The position numbers and the translations under genes were made by a program. Under the pieces are notes generated by a model that was not told the origin of the DNA, ran no database searches, and worked only from the letters and a program-made list of their open reading frames with translations. This document shows, piece by piece, positions 8,858 to 17,400 of a DNA stretch of 64,000 nucleotides. This DNA is from Xiashengella succiniciproducens (GTDB taxonomy: Bacteria; Bacteroidota; Bacteroidia; Bacteroidales; Marinilabiliaceae), in assembly GCF_023674465.1 (NCBI RefSeq), contig NZ_CP098400.1, forward strand, positions 1,116,001-1,180,000. The letters are read 5' to 3'. The first letter of the stretch is position 1, and each line of letters begins with the position of its first letter.

Positions 8858-10642
8858 CTACTCTTCCGAAAAGTGTATAAGTACTTTCCTATAAACTGAA
8901 AATATTTTCGACTTGGATACAAATCCAAGGTATTTACCATCTCTGACAACCGGCAGGTTCCATGCACCCGTGTCATCGAATTTCTTCATAACACTCTCCA
9001 TTGGTTCGTCCTCTTCGATAAAGGCAGGTGGGAATGTCATCAGGCGCTTGACCTTGGTTGTAGTATATAGCTCATTGTTAAACATTATCTCCCTGATATC
9101 ATCAAGTACAACCACACCAAGCAATTTCTGGTTTCTGTCTATTACAGGGAACAGGTTTCTCTTGGATTTCGCAATCACGTTTACAAGTTCACCAAGCGTC
9201 TGTTCCGGATAGATACACATAAAGTCAGTCTCAACTACCTTGTTGAGACGCATCAGTGTCAATACTGCCTTGTCCTTATGATGGGTAATCAGTTCGCCTC
9301 TCCGTGCAAGACGTTTTGTATAGATTGTGTGTGGCTCAAAATACTTGTGTGTAAGAAAGGATAGAGCAGACACCAGAATCAATGGAATAAACAGTGCATA
9401 GCCATTAGTTATCTCTGCAATAAGGAAGATTGCAGTCAGTGGTGCGTGCATAACCCCTGCCATCAGTGCAGCCATTCCAACAAGGGTAAAGTGTGCGACA
9501 GGCACATTAATGTTTAGCAGGTTGAGCAGCAATGCAAGCGAGTAACCTGTTACCGCACCGATAAACAAACTGGGTGCAAAGATACCCCCCACACCACCTC
9601 CGGCATTTGTAAAGGTCGAGGCCACGACCTTAAAGCCGATAATCATGATTAGTACCAGGAAGATAATTCCAATACTATCCTTGAATGAATAGAAGAATGA
9701 GTTTTTCAGAATGTTCTCGATACTCCCCGACAACATGGCTGTTATTGTATCATAACCTTCACCGTAGAGCGGAGGGAAGAGGAAGATCAACAAACTCAGA
9801 ACCAGACCGCAGATCAGCCATTTTGTGAAGGGATTTTTGATCTTACCCATCCTTTTTTCAAGGTAAAAGGTGCCGTAAGTGACATAAAGGGAGACAAAAC
9901 CTCCCAGTACTCCCAGTACAACATAATAGGGTAGGGCCCCAAGTTCAAACGGAGTATCCAGAATAAAAGTAAACTCAGCAGCCTTTCCGAGGAAAAAATA
10001 GGCAACCGATGCTGCACAAACAGCAGAAAGCAGCAAAGGAATTATCGAAGCAGCAGTAAGGTCCAGCATCAAGACCTCCAGAGTAAACATAAGGCCGGCC
10101 ATGGGGGCTTTGAAAATACCTGCGATGGCACCTGCAGCTCCGCACCCGATAAGTATCGTGATGGTCTTGTAGTTCATGTGAAAGATACGGCCCAGGTTCG
10201 AACCGATGGATGCTCCAGTAAGGACTATCGGCGCCTCGGCTCCTACCGAGCCGCCGAAGCCAATGGTGAGGCTACTGCCTATTACAGAGGTGAATGAGTT
10301 ATGAGGTTTGATATTACTGTCTTTTTTCGATATCGCATAAAGGATCTTGGTTACCCCGTGACTGATGTCGTCTTTTACGATATATCTGACAAAGAGCATT
10401 GTGATGAAGATTCCTGCCATTGGATAGAGCAGGTAGAGGTAGTTCCAGCTCGTAAAATCAAATCCCTCAGTAAGTAAATTGTGAATTACGTGGATTGCGT
10501 TTTTTAGAATCACTGCTGCTAGTCCGCTGCAGAGTCCCACAATCATGGCAAGTATAAGCAGGAAGCTTTGATGCGAGATGTTCTTAACTCGCCATATTAC
10601 GAAGCGATTGAACTGATTCCTTATGGTTTCAATAAGCAGCAT
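8858..10642 (-). CDS. ClC-type chloride channel/transporter with C-terminal CBS pair
   Basis: The 594-residue protein has about ten hydrophobic helices (about 25-430), with the ClC signature GFGGSVGAEAPIVLTGA, in which the Glu corresponds to the gating glutamate, followed by GCGAAGAIAGIFKAPMAGLMF, and later NAGGGVGGIFAPSLFIGAVTG. Two CBS domains follow (about 460-590; ICPEQTLGELVNV-type start and DDTGAWNLPVVRDGKYLGFVS), which usually bind adenine nucleotides and regulate transport. The family moves chloride or exchanges chloride for protons. Divergent from the response-regulator gene. Confidence 0.92.
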   Translation of the reverse strand: MLLIETIRNQFNRFVIWRVKNISHQSFLLILAMIVGLCSGLAAVILKNAIHVIHNLLTEGFDFTSWNYLYLLYPMAGIFITMLFVRYIVKDDISHGVTKILYAISKKDSNIKPHNSFTSVIGSSLTIGFGGSVGAEAPIVLTGASIGSNLGRIFHMNYKTITILIGCGAAGAIAGIFKAPMAGLMFTLEVLMLDLTAASIIPLLLSAVCAASVAYFFLGKAAEFTFILDTPFELGALPYYVVLGVLGGFVSLYVTYGTFYLEKRMGKIKNPFTKWLICGLVLSLLIFLFPPLYGEGYDTITAMLSGSIENILKNSFFYSFKDSIGIIFLVLIMIIGFKVVASTFTNAGGGVGGIFAPSLFIGAVTGYSLALLLNLLNINVPVAHFTLVGMAALMAGVMHAPLTAIFLIAEITNGYALFIPLILVSALSFLTHKYFEPHTIYTKRLARRGELITHHKDKAVLTLMRLNKVVETDFMCIYPEQTLGELVNVIAKSKRNLFPVIDRNQKLLGVVVLDDIREIMFNNELYTTTKVKRLMTFPPAFIEEDEPMESVMKKFDDTGAWNLPVVRDGKYLGFVSKSKIFSVYRKVLIHFSEE

Positions 10643-10829
10643 TGTCTTTCTTTGGCGATGCGAATTTAGGCCTATTTTGGGTTTTATGCAAAACTGATGT
10701 TGGTGATATTAAGCTCTTTTAAGATAAATATTGACACTGTCTGCAACCTGAATCCATATTTAACTGTTATTAGTGTTGGAATTAAGCGTTTACTGAACTA
10801 AATTGAGAGATGCTCAACTAAACCCGTAT

Positions 10830-12011
10830 ATGTCAGACAGTAAATCACTTATATTGTTGGTAGATGACAGTCGTCTGAGCATTGAGATACTCAAGGATAT
10901 TCTGCTAAAGCATTATCGCCTTCTAATAGCCGAGAATGGATTGGAGGCGTTGAAGCTGGCCTGTGGAGATCCGCGGCCTGACCTGATACTGATGGATGTC
11001 GTCATGCCTGGTATAGACGGGTTTGAAACATGCAGACGGCTGAAAACTATGCCCGAGTGCTGTGATATTCCGGTGATCTTCCTGACTTCCCAAACCACCG
11101 GTGAGAACATAATACAAGGCTTTGATGCCGGGGCTGTTGATTATATTCCTAAGCCTTTTAACATACCTGAATTGCTGGTAAGAGTAAGGAATCACCTGAC
11201 ACTTAAGTTTGCCCGGGATCAAAACGAAAGGTTGATGGAAAAGGTTGAGACCATCAACAGCAAGTTGACTGCGGGCATCCGCTATGCCCGCAAGATACAG
11301 TCTGCAAGCCTTCCCGATGCAGCACTGATGAAGAGTCTACTGCCACCCCATTTTGTTTTCCTGCAACCAAAAGAAATTGTAAGTGGTGACTTTTATTGGG
11401 TAGGTGAGGTCGAGGACAATGTTGTTGTGGTGGTTGCCGACAGTACAGGACATGGAGTCCCTGGAGCCTTTATGAGCATGTTTGGCATGGCCCAGATTAA
11501 TCAGATAGTGGCTGTGCAAAAGATATGTACACCTTCTGTTATATTAGACACGCTCAGGAAAGAGGTAATCAAGGCATTTAAGCAGACAGAAGCAAGTGAG
11601 ATAAAGGATGGAATGGATATCTCGGTTATAAGCCTGAACCGGGAAAGCCGAACCATACAGTTTGCCGGCGCTTTCAACCCGCTTTACATGGTAAGGGGAG
11701 GGGTGCTGGAAGCTATACCTGCTGATTCTATGCCTATTTCTATTGGCTTGCGGTACAAGAGTTATACAAATCATGTACTTGAGTATCAGACTGGTGACTG
11801 TTTTTACATGGCATCAGACGGTTATGCCAGTCAGTTTGGTGGCCCCAACGACAAGAAGATTAAGACTTCCGGACTCAAGAAGCTGATGGTGGAGTATGCT
11901 CCTCTACCTATGGATGCCCAGAAAAAGGCCTTTACTTCATTCTTTGAAAACTGGAAAGGTAATGGCGAACAAACTGACGATGTACTGCTAATGGGACTTA
12001 GAATGGAATAA
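10830..12011 (+). CDS. Response regulator with PP2C/SpoIIE-type phosphatase output
   Basis: From the ATG at 10830 the product has 393 residues (an in-frame TTG at 10803 adds nine). Residues 1-120 are a receiver domain with the acidic pair VDDS, phospho-acceptor Asp56 in DLILMDVVMPG, the conserved Thr/Ser in FLTSQT and the Lys in YIPKPF. A short coiled coil leads to an RsbU/SpoIIE phosphatase domain (about 190-393) with GDFYW, ADSTGHGVPGAFMSM and the terminal QTDDVLLMGLR metal motif. It probably dephosphorylates an anti-sigma-factor antagonist in response to phosphorylation by an unlinked histidine kinase. Confidence 0.93.
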   Translation: MSDSKSLILLVDDSRLSIEILKDILLKHYRLLIAENGLEALKLACGDPRPDLILMDVVMPGIDGFETCRRLKTMPECCDIPVIFLTSQTTGENIIQGFDAGAVDYIPKPFNIPELLVRVRNHLTLKFARDQNERLMEKVETINSKLTAGIRYARKIQSASLPDAALMKSLLPPHFVFLQPKEIVSGDFYWVGEVEDNVVVVVADSTGHGVPGAFMSMFGMAQINQIVAVQKICTPSVILDTLRKEVIKAFKQTEASEIKDGMDISVISLNRESRTIQFAGAFNPLYMVRGGVLEAIPADSMPISIGLRYKSYTNHVLEYQTGDCFYMASDGYASQFGGPNDKKIKTSGLKKLMVEYAPLPMDAQKKAFTSFFENWKGNGEQTDDVLLMGLRME

Positions 12012-12034
12012 CAAGCAGATTCAGATTCTGCCCT

Positions 12035-12343
12035 TTGCTTTTCAACTTCAAGGTTGAATTTCATCAGCCTTTCCCAGATCCTTATTTCAAATTTAACGAA
12101 GCAGTTTCGTTTGTAATCAACTGCAAAGATCAGGATGAGGTTGATTATTACTGGGAAGCTCTGACTTCAAATGGAGGTGAGGAGGGACCCTGCGGTTGGT
12201 GCAAGGACAAGTATGGACTCTCCTGGCAGGTTATTCCAATAGAGTATTACGAATTGGTCAACAGTGAGGATCCTGCTGTGAGGGAAAAAGCAATGAAAAC
12301 CACCATGATGCAGACTAAGATAATTTTGTCGGAGCTGAAGTAG
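12035..12343 (+). pseudogene. 5'-truncated PhnB-like VOC-family protein
   Basis: The frame encodes the C-terminal two thirds of a PhnB/3-demethylubiquinone-methyltransferase-like glyoxalase-fold protein: FKFNEAVSFVINCKDQDEVDYYW, then CGWCKDKYGLSWQVIP and a helical tail ending L-S-E-L-K. Family members are about 150-160 residues and start with an F-L-W-F-x-x-x-A-E-E-A strand and helix, which is absent here; only a TTG is available as a start. It follows the phosphatase gene by 23 bases. I read it as a decayed gene rather than a functional short protein, although expression from a non-ATG start cannot be excluded. Confidence 0.65.
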
Positions 12344-12374
12344 AGCACTTGTTCAATTCATGATGGAATGAAAC

Positions 12375-12561
12375 CTAATTTCGGGATGCTTGTCTATGTA
12401 GCTCAAACAATCTATAGGCAGCAACAAGAGTCGCATGCCCACACAAATCGACCTCAAGGGTCGGTGTAAACCAGATGTCAAGGATACAAACAGCGGCTGG
12501 ATTGCCTTTAATCTTGGCGGTCGGTGAAGGCATCCACCTGATAGAGATTCAGGGTTTTCAT
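12375..12561 (-). pseudogene. phzF-like remnant (frameshift plus internal deletion)
   Basis: Reading the minus strand from the ATG at 12561 gives [15 protein letters not shown], the start of PhzF-family isomerases. After a one-base-type frameshift near 12515 it continues as [11 protein letters not shown] and then jumps straight to [21 protein letters not shown] before a stop at 12375. In intact PhzF proteins roughly 45 residues, including the catalytic-Glu region, lie between these two blocks. The gene is thus broken by a frameshift, an internal deletion and a 3' truncation. Frame assignments are from hand translation. Confidence 0.75.
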
Positions 12562-12596
12562 ATTTTTCTTGATAGTTTTTCTATTGCTTCTATTTA

Positions 12597-14273
12597 TTAG
12601 TCGGTTACGCAGCCCAATGATGCAGAGCTTACTGAACGTCGGAATTTCTTTAATATTCCTGTAAGTTGTGGGCCTTCAATTCGCTTCCAGAGTTTTCGAC
12701 GCGCCTCCAGTTCCTCATCACTAAGTTTTACATTAATACTATTACTCGTAATATCAATACTTATTATATCTCCATTTTTAATCAGGCCAATTGGTCCCCC
12801 CTCATATGCTTCAGGTGTTATGTGTCCCACCACAAAACCGTGTGATCCTCCAGAAAAGCGACCGTCGGTTATTAGCGCAACTTCCTTACCTAACCCTGCG
12901 CCCATTACTGCACCAGTGGGCTTAAGCATTTCCGGCATCCCTGGTCCGCCTTTGGGGCCGCTATTACGAATCACGATGACTTCTCCCGGTTTTACCTCAT
13001 TCTTAATTCCTTCAATAGCTTCAACTTCATTTTCGAAAACGCGGGCCGGGCCTTCAAAGCTTTCACCCTCTTTACCGGTAATTTTTGCAACGGCACCTTC
13101 TGGTGCCAGGTTGCCATAGAGAATTTGAAGGTGACCTGTTTTCTTGAGCGGGTTGCTCAGAGGTCGTATTATCTTTTGTCCGGATTTTAAATCTGGAACG
13201 TCCTCCAGATTTTCACCAAGAGTTTTTCCGGTAACTGTCATACAGTTGCCATCGAGTAGACCCTCTTTAAGCAAGAATTTCATAACAGCTGGGATGCCAC
13301 CCACATTGTGCAGATCCTCCATGAGGTATTCCCCACTGGGCTTGAGGTCGGCCAGATAGGGCACCCTATCACTAATGGCCTGGAAATCGTCGATACCTAG
13401 CTGAACATCTACTGCCTTAGCCATGGCAATAAGGTGAATCACAGCGTTAGTTGAACCTCCAAGAGCCATTATAAGGGCAATAGCATTTTCAAATGCCTTG
13501 CGGGTCATAATATCACGTGGCTTCAGATCTTTTTCCAATAAGAGCAGCACTGTCTTAGCAATTCGTGATGCTTCATTTTGCTTTTCCGGACTTACAGCTG
13601 GGTTTGACGAAGAATAGGGAAGGCTCATACCCATACATTCAATGGCTGCTGCCATTGAATTGGCGGTGTACATACCTCCGCATGCACCGGCACCTGGAAT
13701 ACTGTGTTTTATGATTCCCTTGTAGTCGAAGTCTGAGATATTTCCTCGCAAACGTTCTCCATATGCCTCAAAAGCAGATACAATATTTAGGTCCTTCCCT
13801 TTCCACGAGCCTTTCATCACTGTTCCCCCATACATCATTAGCCCCGGTCGGTTCAATCGTCCCATGGCAATTAAGGCTCCGGGCATATTCTTATCGCAAC
13901 CCACTATGGGTACTACAGCATCGTAGAATTGTGCTGACACAACTGTTTCAATAGAGTCGGCAATAAGTTCACGTGAGGGGAGGGAGTACATCATGCCTGT
14001 AGTTCCGTTTGTAATGCCGTCGCTAACCCCTATTGTGTGAAATATAAGGCCGTAGAGGTTATCCTGACGGTCAATTTCCTTTTTGAGGGCTGTTGCCAGG
14101 TCGTTGAGATGCATGTTACATGGGTTGCCCTGAAAGCCCGTACTTACTATGCCGATCTGGGCTTTTTTCTGGTCATTATCGTCCATGCCAATTGCATGAA
14201 GCATGGCTTGTGCAGCAGGGAGGCTGTCGTCCTGAGTAATAAGGCGGCTGTATTTATTAAGCTTATGTGACAT
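12597..14273 (-). CDS. ilvD: Dihydroxy-acid dehydratase
   Basis: The 558-residue protein shows the IlvD/Edd landmarks: [20 protein letters not shown], the cluster cysteine motifs VGCDKNMPG and [12 protein letters not shown], and the C-terminal [24 protein letters not shown]. It converts 2,3-dihydroxy-isovalerate and 2,3-dihydroxy-methylvalerate to the 2-oxo acids of valine/isoleucine synthesis. No other ilv gene is adjacent, which is unusual since ilvD often heads an ilvDBNC cluster. Full length. Confidence 0.96.
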   Translation of the reverse strand: MSHKLNKYSRLITQDDSLPAAQAMLHAIGMDDNDQKKAQIGIVSTGFQGNPCNMHLNDLATALKKEIDRQDNLYGLIFHTIGVSDGITNGTTGMMYSLPSRELIADSIETVVSAQFYDAVVPIVGCDKNMPGALIAMGRLNRPGLMMYGGTVMKGSWKGKDLNIVSAFEAYGERLRGNISDFDYKGIIKHSIPGAGACGGMYTANSMAAAIECMGMSLPYSSSNPAVSPEKQNEASRIAKTVLLLLEKDLKPRDIMTRKAFENAIALIMALGGSTNAVIHLIAMAKAVDVQLGIDDFQAISDRVPYLADLKPSGEYLMEDLHNVGGIPAVMKFLLKEGLLDGNCMTVTGKTLGENLEDVPDLKSGQKIIRPLSNPLKKTGHLQILYGNLAPEGAVAKITGKEGESFEGPARVFENEVEAIEGIKNEVKPGEVIVIRNSGPKGGPGMPEMLKPTGAVMGAGLGKEVALITDGRFSGGSHGFVVGHITPEAYEGGPIGLIKNGDIISIDITSNSINVKLSDEELEARRKLWKRIEGPQLTGILKKFRRSVSSASLGCVTD

Positions 14274-14452
14274 AGTTGTTATGTGAGATTATATTTCTTA
14301 TATGACAAGTAAGCTAAGCCTTTTGTTGCACATATTAAAGACTAATTTGTCTGCAAAAATGTTTTTTATAACCCATTGCCGTGTTATTGAGAATACTAAT
14401 CGAAAACGTTTATCTATATAACATTCTATCGATATCACTGCCTGCATACCAG

Positions 14453-17400
14453 CTACTCACAAGTAAACCACAGCGTAACCTTTACTTCCTGGCCCGAATA
14501 ATCGGTGCCCGTCAGCGTTTTGGTGGTAGAGCCCGTAACATTGCCCTGACTGTCGAGACTCGAGTCAGTAATGGTATGCTCCAGTTTCTTTAGCGTGGAC
14601 TGTGTATGGTAGGTTCCGGTTGTCTCGTAACTATGGGCCTTATCCGAGATATTGGATATCGGACCAGTAATAAAGTTGAACACGTCCTCAACTACCATGT
14701 GGTGCATTTCTTCTGTACGGCGGTAGGTATTGGCTGCATGGGGGACGTTCTCATAATCGTAGTAAGCCCCCCAGGATGAGGTCGTTTCAGTACTTTGCAT
14801 GATTTCCATTCTACCAGTGATAAGGTTGTAGAAAATGCTCTGGCGCTTCTTCCATTCTTTGATAGTATTTGGCAAAGCCTTGCCATTTGTGATGTCAATA
14901 CGCTCGTTAAATGAGGTTTCTATTACTACTGTAGAATCATTTAGCATACGCTTTGTACGGTTGTAATCGTTCAACTCCCAGGCATAGCTCAAAGTCAGGT
15001 TGCGCCAGATATCCATGCGTCCCGTTACAATAAAGGCTCCCTTACTGCCATCGTCGTAATGGTGGATTGCCTGGTCGCTGACGTTTGCGTACAGCAAGGC
15101 ATCGATATTGATGACCGGTGTAGCGGTCAGTTTTATGTCCGCCGAAAAGTTGGCCGACAGGGCCACCACATCGGGGCACTTTTGGTTGACAAAGAGCAGG
15201 AGGGCCATGTGCTGAAAGTTTTTTTCGGCTTCCTCTGTGCGGGCATCCAGTATAACGGCGTAGTTGGTAGAGTCCGATAAGTCCTCAAAGACCATGCGTT
15301 TCGCCTCATGATCCCACCAGCCGTAATACACCATTTCCTCCGGGTTCTTTTCGTCCCGCCGCTCGTAGTTGACGACCAGACTGCGGTCGGCCGTCTGGTT
15401 GTGCAGCAGCACCACGCGTGAGGCGAGGTGCGGCACGGTAAATTGCAAGACCTCCTCCCTGGGTACATCGTCGCCAGAGGTGAAGAGCCAGGACGCATGG
15501 GTTGCGAAAGTGCCTTTGTTTTCGGAGCCTGCATTGCTAATCAGCGGGGTAAAAGGATTTCCGCCGGCGGTATTGATGATGGTGAAATTCTCGTTTTTAC
15601 CCTCCAGCAGGTAGCGCACCCAGGCATCGTACTCCTTGCCAATGGTCGATCCCAGGTCGCTTTGTATTTGACTGTTGAGATAGGTCCGCCAGCTCCAATT
15701 GGTGATGATGCCCAGACTCAGCAGATGTTCTCTCAGTATTTTTGCCACGTTGAGCGGAGTCCCGTTTCGATAGCTGCGCATGTAGTGCAAAAAGGCACTC
15801 GAAGTATTGGCATCGGCCGAGTTGATGGTGAACTTTTCTGCCAGTGAAAACAGGCTCGCTGTCCCCGCATCCCACGAAGTCCCCAGCAAATCGTAAATGC
15901 TGAGACCGTTCTTTGTGCTCGTCAAAGCCCCCATCAGATTAAGTTCCGGCTCCGTATCCTCCATTTCATCTGCAGTCCACACCAGCCGGTCGGCCAGCGG
16001 CGCGTGTGCCTCGGCAAAGAAATAATTGCCGGCCACAACGTTAAAGTATCCATGTTGGGTATAATGCATATACTCGTGTGCCAGAGTCCTTCGCACATCA
16101 TCGGTCTCATAGGCATAGGACGAGTTGAGGTAGAAATATCCTTCAGCGTAACCCGACATTGTGATGTAGCCTAAGGCATCCCCGGATCCTAAAATTCTAT
16201 TAACAATGCCGGATCCGGTATCACCCACATAGACAATAAACTTGCGAAGGCCCATGTATGGCAATCCTGCTCCTTCAAAGGCATCCATGATCTCCTTCAT
16301 GTAGTGGGCCACATCCTGAACCAGATAGGGAGTACCATCCTGATCGGGATCTGTGTTGCTGTCATGCCAGGGCTTTGTCCCACCTTTGGCGATATTGAGT
16401 AAATAATAGGCATGGTATTGGCCATCTTCCTTAGAGTGAGGTTTATAACGGTAAATAACCTTCACACGGTCGTTCTCAAAGCTATGCGTGTAAGACCCGT
16501 GTTGTATTTCCCACCAGCCTAGCTTCGTAAGGTGGAAGGTTTTAAAGTACAGCTCATTCTTACCCATTATTAAGCCCCCCTCATTATAGGCTTCCCATTT
16601 TTGCTCAGCTTCATTAAAGAATACCGGACGGTAATTGGGAATATCTTTGTCATCAATGCCCTCAACGTCGATATTCTTCAGTTTTATTTCCAGGGGTAAG
16701 GTAAATACAGAGCCAAAGCTAACAGTAAGGTCATATACCGAGCCCATCCGGTGGCCCTCAGGGGCTGCCGGAGGATTCTCCAGCTTAGTAATCACCAGCC
16801 GGAAATCACCCTGGGATAATCCTTTTGGTAAAGTCACTTCAATACTGTCCACCTCCACAGTAAAATCCTCAAGGTCTACATTAACTATTTCATCAAAGAG
16901 GGTTTGTCCCAAAGATGAGACCTTCAAAGGCGTTCCATACAAGGGATCGCAATTATTCTCCTCAAGCACACAACGATACCAGGCTGTAGTCATCGGTTCC
17001 AGCACCAGTTGCGTACTACTGTAGCTGACGACATTGACTGCCAGGTCGTTTTGGCTCATCTGCCCGTCTATACGATACCAGGTGGTACCATCTACAGAAG
17101 CCTCCCAGGCTATGTCGCCCCTTGTGCTGAAAGGAGGCACCAGAACCACCCTGCGGTCATTAAGGCTGGCATTGGGAATCTGCTGTAGATCCAGTACCAC
17201 GCTTTCGGGGTAGCTTGCTTCGAGTTGCTCCTGCTCTGTCATTGGCAGCACTGTAATAGCTTGGGTGTTCAAATAGTTTAACAATGGGGATCTCTCCGGA
17301 TTCCCCTGAAATTCCCAATCGTACCTTGGTGCCTCGTCATTGAAAATCTTGCAGTAGTATCGTTGGGCTTTGTCACCTTCAGACATCTCAATTGTCAGTA

